Counted from the first letter of the stretch, positions 54,212 through 63,960 are shown. The stretch is 64,000 nucleotides of DNA from Streptomyces aidingensis (GCF_900112355.1 NZ_FOLM01000005.1:186001-250000), one strand, 5' to 3'. Program-made: numbers and translations. The notes: a model not told the origin generated them from the letters alone.

Positions 54212-54613
54212 TCAGGCCGCCGCGGGAAGGCGGCGGCGCAGCAGGGCGGCCAGCGAGGCGGCGAGTCCGGCCGGGTCCACCGGGTGCGGCACGGCGGCCT
54301 CCGCCCGGCTCCAGGTGGCCAGCCAGGCGTCCTGCGGGCGGCCGATCAGCACGAGCACGGGCGGGCAGTTGAAGATCTCGTCCTTGATCTGGCGGCACAC
54401 GCCCATGCCGCCCGCCGGCACCGCCTCGCCGTCCAGCACGCAGGCGTCGATGCCGCCCGCCTCCAGCGCGCTCAGCACCGCGGGGAGCGTGGCGCACTCC
54501 ACATACTCCACCGGCGGCAGATCCGGGGCGGGACGCCGGCCGGCCGCCAGTCGCACCTGCTCGCGCGTGTTGACGTCGTCGCTGTAGACCAGGACCGTGG
54601 CCGTGCGCTGCAT
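54212..54613 (-). CDS. Degenerate receiver-domain protein
   Basis: This 133-residue single-domain protein has the CheY-like pattern: an N-terminal strand with two acidic residues (VLVYSDDVNTRE), a central Asp in ACVLDGEAVPAGG at the phospho-acceptor place, and LVLIGRPQDAWLA. The conserved C-terminal Lys-Pro is missing; the region reads AAVPHPVDPAG. It therefore may not be phosphorylated normally. The ATG at 54613 follows GAGGAGG. It is divergent from ctaE and sits inside the respiratory locus, where equivalents occur in other streptomycetes. Confidence 0.75.
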   Translation of the reverse strand: MQRTATVLVYSDDVNTREQVRLAAGRRPAPDLPPVEYVECATLPAVLSALEAGGIDACVLDGEAVPAGGMGVCRQIKDEIFNCPPVLVLIGRPQDAWLATWSRAEAAVPHPVDPAGLAASLAALLRRRLPAAA

Positions 54614-54797
54614 CCGTCCGTCCTCCTCGTCGGGGGATGGCCCCGTACCCGTACCACCTGGGGCCCTTGCGCGGATCGTACTCCCTGGCCGCCGGCCGCC
54701 GGCACACCGGGAGTCCGGTGCCGGGAACCGGTGGTTCCGGCCGGCGGACACACCGAACGGGACCCCCGAAGTGAGGGCGGGATAAGCGACCGACATA

Positions 54798-55421
54798 ATG
54801 ACGGGCGTGGCGACAGCAACTGCAGCAGAAACCGGGCACGTGACCCATCCGGCGGTCAACCGTCCCAACATCACCAGCGTCGGGACCGTCATCTGGCTCA
54901 GTTCCGAGCTGATGTTCTTCGCGGCCCTGTTCGCGATGTACTTCACCCTGCGTTCGGTGATGGGCGCGGAGTACTGGGAGAGTCAGGCGGAGGCCCTGAA
55001 CCTGCCCTTCTCCGGGGGCAACACCATCATCCTGGTGCTCTCTTCCCTGACCTGCCAGCTCGGCGTGTTCGCCGCCGAGCGCGGGGACGTGAAGAAGCTC
55101 CGGCTGTGGTTCGTGATCACCTTCATCATGGGTGCCGTCTTCATCGGCGGCCAGGTCACCGAGTATGTCGAGCTGGTGGAGCACCAGGGCATCTCGCTCT
55201 CCTCCGACCCCTACGGCTCGGTCTTCTACCTCACCACCGGGTTCCACGGCATGCACGTGCTGGGCGGCCTGATCGCCTTCCTGCTGGTGCTGGCCCGGAC
55301 CTACGCCGCCCGGCGCTTCACCCATGAGCAGGCCACCTCCGCCATCGTCGTGTCCTACTACTGGCACTTCGTCGACGTGGTGTGGATCGGCCTCTTCGCG
55401 ACGATCTACCTGATCCAGTGA
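54798..55421 (+). CDS. ctaE: Cytochrome aa3 oxidase subunit III
   Basis: This 207-residue, five-helix subunit III of aa3 oxidase has [30 protein letters not shown] and the end [20 protein letters not shown]. The ATG at 54798 and the GTG at 54807 are both possible; neither has a strong ribosome site. It leads the ctaE-qcrC-qcrA-qcrB run, 121 bp before qcrC. Confidence 0.96.
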   Translation: MTGVATATAAETGHVTHPAVNRPNITSVGTVIWLSSELMFFAALFAMYFTLRSVMGAEYWESQAEALNLPFSGGNTIILVLSSLTCQLGVFAAERGDVKKLRLWFVITFIMGAVFIGGQVTEYVELVEHQGISLSSDPYGSVFYLTTGFHGMHVLGGLIAFLLVLARTYAARRFTHEQATSAIVVSYYWHFVDVVWIGLFATIYLIQ

Positions 55422-55542
55422 TCAGCCCCGTCCGGCCGTCCGCACCGCATGCGGCGGAAGCAGAAGCTGCGGGAACGGCGGGCGCACGGACCGGACGCCA
55501 ACCCAAGAACCGACGCAGAACATCCTGACACCGGGGTAATCC

Positions 55543-56352
55543 GTGAAAAAGCTCTCCGCACGACGGCGCCATCCTCTGGCGGCGCTTGTCGTCCTCCTCT
55601 TCGCGCTGGCGGCCACAGGGGGGCTGTATGCCGCGCTCGCGCCCGCGGGCGAGGCCCAGGCCGATGCCTCGGAGACCTCCATCGCCGTCGAGGAGGGCAA
55701 GAAGCTCTATCTGGTGGGCTGCGCCACCTGCCACGGCAGTGAGGGCCAGGGCACCAGCGACGGGCCCAGCCTGGTCGGCGTCGGCGCAGCGGCCGTCGAC
55801 TTCCAGGTCGCCACCGGCCGCATGCCGCTCCAGCAGCCCGGCCCCCAGGCGCCCGAGAAGCCGGTCGTCTACACCGAGGACCAGATCGCCCAGCTCGCCG
55901 CCTATGTCGCCTCGCTCGGCCCCGGCCCGGCCATCCCGGCCGAGGAGGAGTACGACCCGCAGGCCGGCGACCCGGCGGTCGGCGGTGAACTGTTCCGCCT
56001 CAACTGCTCGCAGTGCCACAACTTCACCGGCCAGGGCGGCGCCCTGACGGACGGCAAGTACGCCCCGGACCTGACCGACGTGGACCCGCGCTTCGTCTAC
56101 GAGGCCATGCTCACCGGCCCGCAGGCGATGCCCGCCTTCCCCGACACCGTGCTGTCGCCGGAGAACAAGCGGGACATCATCGCCTGGCTGGACGCCGTCA
56201 ACACGGAAAAGGCCCCCAACCCGGGCGGCTTCCAGCTCGGTGGCTACGGCCCGGTCAGCGAGGGCCTGTTCGCCTGGACCTTCGGCATCGGTGCGCTGAT
56301 CGCCGCCGCCGTCTGGATCGGTGCCCACACCGCAAAGGCCAAGAAGTCATGA
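55543..56352 (+). CDS. qcrC: Cytochrome bc1 diheme cytochrome c subunit
   Basis: This 269-residue diheme cytochrome cc links bc1 to aa3 oxidase without soluble cytochrome c. It has an N-terminal signal/anchor (about 10-32), heme motifs CATCH and CSQCH, and a C-terminal helix (about 243-262). Axial methionines are plausible in GRMPLQQPG and QAMPAFP. The GTG at 55543 follows GGGGTAA. It overlaps qcrA by four bases (ATGA). Confidence 0.97.
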   Translation: MKKLSARRRHPLAALVVLLFALAATGGLYAALAPAGEAQADASETSIAVEEGKKLYLVGCATCHGSEGQGTSDGPSLVGVGAAAVDFQVATGRMPLQQPGPQAPEKPVVYTEDQIAQLAAYVASLGPGPAIPAEEEYDPQAGDPAVGGELFRLNCSQCHNFTGQGGALTDGKYAPDLTDVDPRFVYEAMLTGPQAMPAFPDTVLSPENKRDIIAWLDAVNTEKAPNPGGFQLGGYGPVSEGLFAWTFGIGALIAAAVWIGAHTAKAKKS

Positions 56353-57422
56353 GCAGCCAGACCGAACACCACAACGACGTCTCCGGCGGGCCGGACACCC
56401 CGCTGATGAAGACCGAGCAGGCGCCGGCCACCGTGGCGGAGCACCCCTTCGCCGACCCCGGCCTGCCCGAGCACCAGCCGCGCCGCCAGGACATCGACGA
56501 GCGGGCCGCAAAGCGCTCCGAGCGCATGGTGACCCTGCTCTTCCTCACCTCCATCCTGGCCACCGTCGGCTTCATCGTCGCCTTCGCGCTGATCCCGGTG
56601 GACGAGATCGTCCACATCTGGCCCTTCGGCCATGTCAGCGCGCTGAACTTCGCGCTGGGCCTGACCCTGGGCACCGCCCTGTTCTGCGTCGGCGCGGGCG
56701 CCGTGCACTGGGCGCGCACCCTGATGTCGGACGCGGAGGTCCCCGAGGAGCGGCACGCGGTCGGTGCCCCCGAGCCGGTCAAGGAAGACGTGCTGACCGA
56801 GTTCCGGGCCGGAGTGCGGGAGTCCGGCATCGGCCTGGGCCGCCGCAAGCTGATGCGCAACACCATGATCGGCGCGGTCGGCCTGGTGCCGCTGTCCGGC
56901 GTGGTGCTGCTGCGCGACCTCGGACCGGCCCCCGGCGACAAGCTGTTCCACACCGCCTGGGCCGAGGGCGTGCGGATCGTCAACCAGAACACCGGTGAGC
57001 CGCTGCGGCCCGAGGACATCACCGTCGGCTCGCTGGTGCAGGCCGCCCCGGCCACCATCGACCATCACGACGAGGATTTCCACGCGCAGATCGCCAAGGC
57101 GGCGGTGATGCTGGTCCGGATCGAGCCGGAGGACATCAAGGACCCGCGGTCGGCCGAGTGGGGCCACGAGGGCATCCTGTGCTACTCCAAGATCTGCACC
57201 CACATCGGCTGCCCGGCCACCCTGTACGAGCAGCAGACGCACCACGCGCTCTGCCCCTGCCACCAGTCCACCTTCGACCTGGCGGACGGTGCGCGGGTGC
57301 TCTTCGGCCCGGCGGGCCACCCGCTGCCGCAGTTGCGGATCGGCAAGGACGAGGAAGGCTACCTGGTGGCGCTCGCCGACTTCGAGCAGCCGCCCGGCCC
57401 GAGCTTCTGGGAGCGCGGATGA
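56349..57422 (+). CDS. qcrA: Cytochrome bc1 Rieske iron-sulfur subunit
   Basis: This 357-residue protein has three helices (about 62-80, 95-115 and 172-190), as in actinobacterial QcrA, and a C-terminal [2Fe-2S] Rieske domain with CTHIGC and CPCHQS. The domain oxidises quinol and passes electrons to QcrC. The RRK before the third helix fits Tat-dependent export of the Rieske domain. The ATG overlaps the qcrC stop; its own stop overlaps the qcrB ATG (57419-57422). Confidence 0.97.
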   Translation: MSSQTEHHNDVSGGPDTPLMKTEQAPATVAEHPFADPGLPEHQPRRQDIDERAAKRSERMVTLLFLTSILATVGFIVAFALIPVDEIVHIWPFGHVSALNFALGLTLGTALFCVGAGAVHWARTLMSDAEVPEERHAVGAPEPVKEDVLTEFRAGVRESGIGLGRRKLMRNTMIGAVGLVPLSGVVLLRDLGPAPGDKLFHTAWAEGVRIVNQNTGEPLRPEDITVGSLVQAAPATIDHHDEDFHAQIAKAAVMLVRIEPEDIKDPRSAEWGHEGILCYSKICTHIGCPATLYEQQTHHALCPCHQSTFDLADGARVLFGPAGHPLPQLRIGKDEEGYLVALADFEQPPGPSFWERG

Positions 57423-59062
57423 GTACCGCAACCGACGAGAGGACCACCGCGCGGCGGGGCAAGGCCCCCGCCGGGGAGCGGCTGGCGGACTGGGCCGACG
57501 GCCGGCTCGGCGTCTACGGCGCCGCCAAGTACGGCATGCGGAAGGTCTTCCCCGACCACTGGTCCTTCCTGCTCGGCGAGATCGCGCTGTTCAGCTTCAT
57601 CATCGTGCTGCTGACCGGTGTCTATCTGACGCTGTTCTTCGTGCCGTCGATGGCCCAGGTGGAGTACCACGGCTCCTATGTCCCGATGCAGGGGCAGCTG
57701 ATGTCCGAGGCCTATGCCTCGACGCTGGACATCAGCTTCGATGTGCGCGGCGGTCTGCTGGTGCGGCAGATCCACCACTGGGGCGCCCTGATCTTTGTGG
57801 TGGCGATCTTCATCCACATGATGCGGGTGTTCTTCACCGGAGCCTTCCGCAAGCCGCGCGAGATCAACTGGCTGTTCGGCTTCACGCTGTTCATCCTGGC
57901 GCTGTTCACCGGCCTGACCGGCTACTCGCTGCCGGACGACCTGCTCTCCGGCACCGGCATCCGGTTCATGGAGGGCGCCATCCTGGCCACCCCGGTGGTC
58001 GGCACCTGGATCCAGATGCTGCTGTTCGGCGGGGAGTTCCCCGGACACGACATCATCCCGCGGTTCTTCGTGATCCATGTGCTGCTGCTGCCCGGTCTGC
58101 TGCTGGCGCTGGTGGTCGCGCATCTGATTCTGATCGTCTTCCACAAGCACACCCACTACGCCGGCCCGGGCAAGACCAACACCAACGTGGTCGGCATGCC
58201 GTTCTTCCCGGTCTACATGGCCAAGGCGGGCGGTTTCACCTTCATCGTGTTCGGCGTGATCACGCTGATCGCGGGCACCGTCACCATCAACCCGGTGTGG
58301 ACCATCGGCCCCTACCGGCCGGAGACGGTGTCCACCAACGCGCAGCCGGACTGGTATCTGGGCTTCTCCGAGGGCCTGGTGCGGATGATGCCCGGCTGGG
58401 AGATCGTCCTCTTCGGCGACTACACCCTCAACCTGGGCCTGCTGATCCCGCTCGGGGTGTTCCCGGCCATGCTGGTCGTGCTGATGCTCTACCCGTTCTT
58501 CGAGAGCTGGGTCACCAAGGACACCCGCGAGCACCACATCGCGCAGCGCCCGCGGAACGTGCCCACCCGCACGGCCTTCGGCATGGCCTGGCTGAGCGCC
58601 TACTTCGTGGCCCTGGTGGCCGGCGGCAACGACGTCTGGGCGATCAACTTCAATCTGTCGATCAACGCCATCACCTGGTTCTGCCGGATCGGCTTCTTCG
58701 TGCTGCCGGTGCTGGTCTTCTTCCTCACCCGGCGGATCTGCCTGGGCCTCCAGCGCCGGGACCGCGACAAGGTGCTGCACGGCCGGGAGACCGGCATCAT
58801 CAAGCGGCTGCCGCACGGCGAGTTCATCGAGGTGCACGAGCCGCTGCCGCCGGCGGAGCGCTACAAGCTCACCGCGCATGAGCAGCCCAGGCCGCTGTCG
58901 CTGCCGCCGGCGGTGGACGAGAACGGCGTGGAGCGCAAGGTCGGTCCGCTGGAGAAGCTGCGCGCCCGGCTCAGCCGGGGCTACTACGGCGAGCAGGCGC
59001 AGATCCCCAAGGCGACCGCCGAGGAGTACCGGGAGATCACCAGCGGTCACGGCCACCACTGA
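57419..59062 (+). CDS. qcrB: Cytochrome bc1 cytochrome b subunit
   Basis: This 547-residue cytochrome b has eight or more helices, two heme b sites with histidines in QIHHWGALIFVVAIFIHMMRV and HVLLLPGLLLALVVAHLI, and the Qp-site PDWY motif (QPDWYLGF). The C-terminal extension of over 100 residues is typical of actinobacteria. Last gene of the ctaE-qcrCAB run; a hairpin follows at 59091. Confidence 0.98.
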   Translation: MSTATDERTTARRGKAPAGERLADWADGRLGVYGAAKYGMRKVFPDHWSFLLGEIALFSFIIVLLTGVYLTLFFVPSMAQVEYHGSYVPMQGQLMSEAYASTLDISFDVRGGLLVRQIHHWGALIFVVAIFIHMMRVFFTGAFRKPREINWLFGFTLFILALFTGLTGYSLPDDLLSGTGIRFMEGAILATPVVGTWIQMLLFGGEFPGHDIIPRFFVIHVLLLPGLLLALVVAHLILIVFHKHTHYAGPGKTNTNVVGMPFFPVYMAKAGGFTFIVFGVITLIAGTVTINPVWTIGPYRPETVSTNAQPDWYLGFSEGLVRMMPGWEIVLFGDYTLNLGLLIPLGVFPAMLVVLMLYPFFESWVTKDTREHHIAQRPRNVPTRTAFGMAWLSAYFVALVAGGNDVWAINFNLSINAITWFCRIGFFVLPVLVFFLTRRICLGLQRRDRDKVLHGRETGIIKRLPHGEFIEVHEPLPPAERYKLTAHEQPRPLSLPPAVDENGVERKVGPLEKLRARLSRGYYGEQAQIPKATAEEYREITSGHGHH

Positions 59063-59090
59063 CCGCCACCGGCCGCGCCCTTCCGCCCGC

Positions 59091-59138
59091 GCCACCGGCC
59101 CCGTGCACAGCGTCCGAGCTGTGGACGGGGCCGGTGGC
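59091..59138 (+). terminator. Hairpin terminator after qcrB
   Basis: 14-bp outer stem (59091-59104 with 59125-59138), one G-G mismatch, 6-bp inner stem CACAGC/GCTGTG and a 6-base loop. Confidence 0.8.
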
Positions 59139-59208
59139 CTGTCACCGGGGGCCCTTAGGGTGGCACTCGTCACGTGACAGTCATCCAGCCGCATGAGTGG
59201 AGCCGCGT

Positions 59209-60276
59209 ATGAGCACCGTGATTCCCGCAGGAGGCGAGTCCAGGGCGGCCCACTCATGGCCCGAGGTGCTGGGCACCCTGATGGCCGGGCAGGATCTGCC
59301 CTCCGAGGCCGCCGCCTGGGCCATGGACAGGATCATGAGCGGCGAGGCCACGGACGCCCAGATCGCCGGCTTCGCGGTGGCGCTGCGGGCCAAGGGCGAG
59401 ACGGTCGAGGAGATCGCCGGGCTGGTGCGGACGATGTACCGGCACGCCAATCTGATCGAGGTGCCCGGCCCGACGGTGGACATCGTCGGCACCGGCGGCG
59501 ACCGCGCCCGGACGGTCAACATCTCCACCATGTCGGCCATCGTGGTGGCCGGCACCGGAGCCCGGGTGGTCAAGCACGGCAACCGGGCCGCGTCCAGCGC
59601 CAGCGGCGCCTCGGACGTGCTGGAGAAGCTGGGCGTCAACCTGGAGCTGCCGCCGGAGCGGGTGGCCCGGGTGGCCGACGAGGCCGGCATCACCTTCTGC
59701 TTCGCGGTGAAGTTCCACCCGGCGCTGCGCCATGTGGCCGCGGCGCGCCGGGAGCTGGGCGTGCCCACCCCGTTCAACTTCCTCGGCCCGCTGACCAATC
59801 CGGCCCGGGTCCGGGCCCAGGCCACCGGGGTGGCGGATGCCCGGATGGCCCCCATCATGGCCGGGGTGCTGGCCGAGCGCGGCAGCTCGGCGCTGGTCTT
59901 CCGCGGCGACGACGGGCTCGACGAGCTGACCCTCACCGGCACCTCCACCATCTGGCAGGTCCGGGACGGCAAGGTCGTCCGGCACTCCTTCGACCCGCGC
60001 GGCGTGGGGCTGCGGACGGCCCCGCTGGACGCGCTGCGCGGCGGGGACGCGGCGCACAACGCCGATGTGGCCCGCCGCCTGCTGGACGGCGAGCCCGGCC
60101 CGGTCCGGGACGCGGTGCTGCTCAACGCCGCGGCGGCGCTGGTGGCGCTGGACCCGGGGGACGCGCCGCTGGCCGACCAGCTCGCCGCGGGCATGGCCCG
60201 GGCGGCCGAGTCCATCGACTCCGGCGCCGCCCGCACCACCCTGGCCAACTGGATCACCGCCACCCACGCCGCGTAG
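59209..60276 (+). CDS. trpD: Anthranilate phosphoribosyltransferase
   Basis: This 355-residue enzyme couples anthranilate with phosphoribosyl pyrophosphate in tryptophan synthesis. Motifs are [38 protein letters not shown] and [20 protein letters not shown]. The ATG at 59209 is six bases after GGAG; a GTG at 59197 is weaker. It is isolated from other trp genes and follows the respiratory genes, as in S. coelicolor. Confidence 0.96.
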   Translation: MSTVIPAGGESRAAHSWPEVLGTLMAGQDLPSEAAAWAMDRIMSGEATDAQIAGFAVALRAKGETVEEIAGLVRTMYRHANLIEVPGPTVDIVGTGGDRARTVNISTMSAIVVAGTGARVVKHGNRAASSASGASDVLEKLGVNLELPPERVARVADEAGITFCFAVKFHPALRHVAAARRELGVPTPFNFLGPLTNPARVRAQATGVADARMAPIMAGVLAERGSSALVFRGDDGLDELTLTGTSTIWQVRDGKVVRHSFDPRGVGLRTAPLDALRGGDAAHNADVARRLLDGEPGPVRDAVLLNAAAALVALDPGDAPLADQLAAGMARAAESIDSGAARTTLANWITATHAA

Positions 60277-60301
60277 GCCCGCCGGCCGGGCGGGCCGCGG
60301 C

Positions 60302-60321
60302 GGTGCGGCCCCGGCCGCACC
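60302..60321. terminator. Short GC hairpin between trpD and MFS gene
   Basis: GGTGCGGCC and GGCCGCACC are almost adjacent (60302-60310 and 60313-60321), between convergent genes. The rest of the 204-bp gap shows nothing recognisable. Confidence 0.5.
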
Positions 60322-60480
60322 AGGACCGCCCGGCCTGCGCCCGCGACGGCCGCAAGGCCGCGCACCCCGCCGCCGGCGCCCGCTTCGGATGGCCCGGGCG
60401 GCCGTGCCCGGTGACGATCGGCACCCGGCCGTCCGGCCGGGCCACCGGCGGGCGAGGGCGCCCGGGGCGCGGTTGCCGGG

Positions 60481-61956
60481 TCAGTGGTGGGGGAGGGGGC
60501 CGCGGGGAAGGGTGAGGAACATCAGCGCGGCGCACAGGGTGAGCACCACCGAGCCGGTCCGGAAGGCGGTCGCATAGCCCTCGGCCAGGGCCTCCGCGCC
60601 GCGCGTGTCACCGATACGGGCGGCGGCGACCGTGGAGAGCACCGCCAGCCCGAGCGCGCCGCCCATGGTGCGGGCGGTGTTCACCAATCCCGCCACGATG
60701 CCCGCGTCCCCGGCCGGCACCCCCGAGGTGGCCAGCGAGGCCAGCGGGGTGGCCAGCAGCCCCGCACCGAGCATCATCGTTATCCCGGGTGCGAGCACCG
60801 TGGTGGGGTAGCCGCCGTCCGCGTCCATGGCCGCGCTCTGCCAGAAGTACCCCGCCGCGGCCAGCAGGGCCCCCGTCATGGCCAGGCCGCGTGCGCCCGC
60901 CCGCACCATCAGCCGGGGCGCCAGTTTGGCGCCCAGGACGATGGTGGTGGAGTGCGGGACGAACCCCAGGCCCGCCTGGAGCGGCGAAAGTCCGAGCACG
61001 TTCTGCATATAGAGGGTCAGGAAATACCAGGAGGAGACCATGGCCGCGCCGCAGACGAACATCGCGGTGTTGGCCGTGCTCACCGAGCGGAGCCGGAACA
61101 GCCGCAGCGGCATCAGCGGCGCCCGGCTGCGCGCCTCGGCCAGGACGAACAGGGTGAGCAGCAGCGCCCCGCCGAGCAGCGGTGCCAGCGTCGCCGGAGC
61201 CGTCCAGGCCGCCGACTCGCTCTGCACGATGCCGTAGGCCACCGCGCTCAGCCCGGCGGTGACCAGCAGCGCGCCCGTCATGTCCAGCCGCCGTCCGTCG
61301 CCGGTGCGGCGGCTCTCCACCAGCCACAGTGCGGCACCGATCAGCGCCAGCCCGCCGACGGGCACATTCACCAGCAGGACCCAGCGCCAGGAGAAGGTGT
61401 CGGTGAGTATCCCGCTGACCACCCCGCCGGCCGCGCCGCCGCCCGCTCCCACGGCCGTCCAGGTGCCGATCGCCCGGTGGCGGGCCGGGCCCTCCGGGAC
61501 CGAGGTGGTGAGCAGCGAGAGGGTGGCGGGCGCCAGGGTGGCCGCGCCGATGCCCTGGACGGCCCGGGCGGTGATCAGTTGCCAGGGCTGCTGGGCCAGC
61601 CCGCCGGCCAGGCTGGCGGCGGTGAACACCCCGAGTCCGAGCAGAAACACCCGTTTGCGGCCGAAGATGTCCCCGGCCCGGCCGCCCAGCAGCAGGAAAC
61701 CGGCGAAGGTGAGCGAGTAGGCGTTCACCACCCACTGGAGGCCGGCCGCGTTCATGCCCAGCTCCGCCTGGACGGACGGCAGTGCCACATTGACCACCGC
61801 CACGTCCAGCACCACCAGGAACTGGCCGACGCAGGCCGCCAGCACCACCAGCCACAGCGGTCCCCGGCCGTTCCCCGGGGCGGCCGGTGCCGCCCCCTCG
61901 CTCCGCCGTGCGGCGGCGCCGGTCTCGGCGGCGTGGGAGTCGGACATACCGCCCAT
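60481..61956 (-). CDS. MFS transporter, DHA2 (14-helix) drug exporter family
   Basis: This 491-residue proton antiporter of the DHA2 family probably exports drugs or secondary metabolites. It has about 14 helices, the family motif region LDVAVVNVALPSVQAELG, the A-motif GRAGDIFGRKRVFL, and the antiporter C-motif as WTAVGAGGGAAGGVVSGIL. Starts at 61956 or 61947 are both possible. A CRP-like palindrome lies only six bases upstream of the first. The upstream neighbour on the same strand is the Lrp ligand-domain gene (45-bp gap). The substrate is unknown. Confidence 0.9.
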   Translation of the reverse strand: MGGMSDSHAAETGAAARRSEGAAPAAPGNGRGPLWLVVLAACVGQFLVVLDVAVVNVALPSVQAELGMNAAGLQWVVNAYSLTFAGFLLLGGRAGDIFGRKRVFLLGLGVFTAASLAGGLAQQPWQLITARAVQGIGAATLAPATLSLLTTSVPEGPARHRAIGTWTAVGAGGGAAGGVVSGILTDTFSWRWVLLVNVPVGGLALIGAALWLVESRRTGDGRRLDMTGALLVTAGLSAVAYGIVQSESAAWTAPATLAPLLGGALLLTLFVLAEARSRAPLMPLRLFRLRSVSTANTAMFVCGAAMVSSWYFLTLYMQNVLGLSPLQAGLGFVPHSTTIVLGAKLAPRLMVRAGARGLAMTGALLAAAGYFWQSAAMDADGGYPTTVLAPGITMMLGAGLLATPLASLATSGVPAGDAGIVAGLVNTARTMGGALGLAVLSTVAAARIGDTRGAEALAEGYATAFRTGSVVLTLCAALMFLTLPRGPLPHH

Positions 61957-61961
61957 GTTAT

Positions 61962-61975
61962 GTGATCAAGATCAC
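61962..61975. promoter_or_regulatory. Palindrome GTGATC-AA-GATCAC before MFS gene
   Basis: Perfect arms. With flanks the site reads TGTGA-N6-TCACC, one base from the CRP-family consensus TGTGA-N6-TCACA. It touches the MFS leader. Confidence 0.45.
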
Positions 61976-62001
61976 CGCGGCCCCGGGCCGCGCGCCGCCG
62001 C

Positions 62002-62283
62002 TCAGGCGTCCAGGCCGATGGCGAAGGCGGCCTGGAGATCGTGCTGCGAATAGGCGCGGAACGCGGTGTGCGTCTCGGTGGCCGCCACGCCCGGAACCTT
62101 GCTGATCCGGCCGGGGATCACCGCCGCCAGATCGTCATGCTCCGGCACCCGGACGATGGCGATCAGATCGTGCGCGCCGGTCACCGAGTAGACCTCGCTC
62201 ACTCCTTCGAGGGCGGCGATCTCCTCCGCGATCTCCGGGATGCGGTCGGTCCGGGTCTTGATGAGCACGATCGCCGTGATCAT
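62002..62283 (-). CDS. Stand-alone Lrp/AsnC ligand-binding (RAM) domain protein
   Basis: This 93-residue protein has only the effector-binding domain of Lrp/AsnC (MITAIVLIKTRTDRIPEIAEEIAALEGVSEVYSVTGAHDLIAIVRV) and no HTH. Such proteins bind amino acids and may join the oligomers of full-length Lrp proteins. The ATG at 62283 is preceded by GGAGGAG. It lies upstream of the MFS gene on the same strand. Confidence 0.92.
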   Translation of the reverse strand: MITAIVLIKTRTDRIPEIAEEIAALEGVSEVYSVTGAHDLIAIVRVPEHDDLAAVIPGRISKVPGVAATETHTAFRAYSQHDLQAAFAIGLDA

Positions 62284-62586
62284 GGCTCCTCCGCTCCTGT
62301 CGGTTCCGTGACCGGCCGCTGTGCCGACGGCCTCGGTCCGCACTTTAGCCCGGCGCCTGATCCCGTCCGCGGCCCGGCAGGCCGTAGGGTGGCCCGGGAG
62401 ACCTGATCCGCGCACCCTCGCGCACGCCCCGAGCACAGAAGGTAGGACAACACCATGGCGCTCCCCCAGCCGACGGGCCGCACGTCCCCAGCGGCTACCG
62501 GATCCGGGAGGCCGGCCGGCAGATCCCCGGCGGACCGGAGGCGGCCGGGCGGAGCAGGCGCCGGGGCATGACGGACGAGGTGCACG
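62284..62586. other. Divergent intergenic region, Lrp-domain / NYN gene
   Basis: No convincing gene is present in these 303 bp. A 38-codon frame at 62455-62571 starts with ATG after AAGGTAGGA and ends 16 bases before the NYN gene, but its composition (Arg/Gly/Pro) looks noncoding. Confidence 0.4.
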
Positions 62587-63960
62587 GTGGCCGATCGGAC
62601 GGCAGGTCCCACGAGCGGCGGCGGTGACGGCGGAGGCGGCACGGAGCCCGGCGAGGCACTGGAGCACCCGCTCCCGGAGCAGGTCCGGCACCGGGTGGTG
62701 GCCGCGGCCGGCGAGGCGTTCGGGGCCCTGACCCTCGCCGAACTGCCCGCCCCGCTGCGGCAGTACGCGCGTTTCACCCCTTCCCGGCGGCTGAAGTTCG
62801 GCGCCACCGCCATCGCGGCGGCGCTGGAGAGCGACGCCGTCTTCCGCCAGCGTGTCGCGGCCGGGCTGCGCACCGCCCAGCCGGAGCTCGCCGAGGCCCT
62901 GGAGCGGGGCGCGCCGCCGCCCGCCGCCGACCCGGTGGAGGTGGCCGCCGCCGCCTATCTGCTGCGCCCGCCCGGCTGGACCAAGCTGGTGGCCGCGGCC
63001 GGCGAGCAGGCCCGCCGGCAGCAGGAGCGCCAGGAGGAGGAGGAACGCGAGCGCGAGCTGGTCCGGCTGCGCGAGGAGCTGGCCCAGCTGCGCGCCGCGG
63101 CCCGGGACGAGGCCGAGCGCACCCGGCAGGAGCTGGACGCGGCGCGCCGGGAGAACGAAGGGCTGCACCGCAGGCTGCGCAGCGCGCAGAGCGATGTGCG
63201 GCGCGGCGAGGCCGCGGTGCGCAAGCTGCGCGCCGAACTGGAGGCGGCGCGCGGTGAGGCCGCCGCCGCGCAGTCCGCGGCGGACAGCGAGCTGCGCCGT
63301 CAGCGGGCCCGGCTGGCCGAGGCGGAGGCGGCGCTGGAGGCGGGCCGGCGGGCGGCCCGGGAGGGGCGCAGCGTGGCGGACATGCGGCTGCGGCTGCTGC
63401 TGGACACCATGCTGGACGCGGCCCAGGGCCTGCGCCGGGAACTCGCGCTGCCGCCGGTGGAGCTGCGGCCGGCCGAGACGGTGGACGCGGTGGAGCCCGG
63501 CGGGGTGACCCCGCACGATGTCTCGCTGCGGGCGCTGGCCGAGGACGATCCGGCGCTGCTGGACCAGCTGCTGGCGCTGCCGCAGACCCATGTGATCGTG
63601 GACGGCTACAACGTCACCAAGACCGGCTATCCCACGCTGCCGCTGGAGAAGCAGCGGCTGCGGCTGCTGGGCGGGCTGGCGGTGCTGGCCGCCCAGACCG
63701 GCGCCGAGATGACCTGTGTGTTCGACGGTGCCGCGCTGGACGCGCCGGTGCTGCTGGCGCCGCCGCGCGGGGTGCGGGTGCGGTTCAGCAAGCCCGGACA
63801 GACGGCGGACGAGCTGATCCGGCGGCTGGTGCGGGCCGAGCCCCCGGGGCGGCCGGTGGTGGTGGTCTCGGCGGACCGGGAGGTGGCCGAGGGAGTGGCC
63901 AGGGCGGGTGCCCGGCCGGTCGCCTCCACCCTGCTTCTCAAACGTCTCGCCCGGACCTGA
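62587..63960 (+). CDS. NYN domain-containing protein with coiled coil (YacP-like nuclease)
   Basis: This 457-residue cytoplasmic protein has an N-terminal helical domain (about 25-140), a long coiled coil (about 140-260, rich in Glu, Arg, Ala and Gln) and a C-terminal NYN/PIN-like nuclease domain (about 330-457). The last shows VIVDGYNVTKTGYPTL with the catalytic Asp, CVFDGAALD, and ADELIRRLV with VVVSADREVAEG. The NYN part resembles YacP/Rae1, which cut RNA on ribosomes in Bacillus. The GTG at 62587 is seven bases after GAGG. The coiled coil is an actinobacterial addition of unknown role. Confidence 0.88.
   Translation: MADRTAGPTSGGGDGGGGTEPGEALEHPLPEQVRHRVVAAAGEAFGALTLAELPAPLRQYARFTPSRRLKFGATAIAAALESDAVFRQRVAAGLRTAQPELAEALERGAPPPAADPVEVAAAAYLLRPPGWTKLVAAAGEQARRQQERQEEEERERELVRLREELAQLRAAARDEAERTRQELDAARRENEGLHRRLRSAQSDVRRGEAAVRKLRAELEAARGEAAAAQSAADSELRRQRARLAEAEAALEAGRRAAREGRSVADMRLRLLLDTMLDAAQGLRRELALPPVELRPAETVDAVEPGGVTPHDVSLRALAEDDPALLDQLLALPQTHVIVDGYNVTKTGYPTLPLEKQRLRLLGGLAVLAAQTGAEMTCVFDGAALDAPVLLAPPRGVRVRFSKPGQTADELIRRLVRAEPPGRPVVVVSADREVAEGVARAGARPVASTLLLKRLART

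Noticed and set aside
54798..59062. Frame disruption or split of the cytochrome oxidase cluster by transfer
   Set aside because: The LD-transpeptidase and receiver genes between ctaF and ctaE are found at this place in other streptomycetes as far as I recall, so it is the ancestral layout.
62455..62571. 38-codon frame just before the NYN gene
   Set aside because: Arg/Gly/Pro composition as in noncoding GC-rich DNA. The ribosome site is modest and conservation cannot be judged here.
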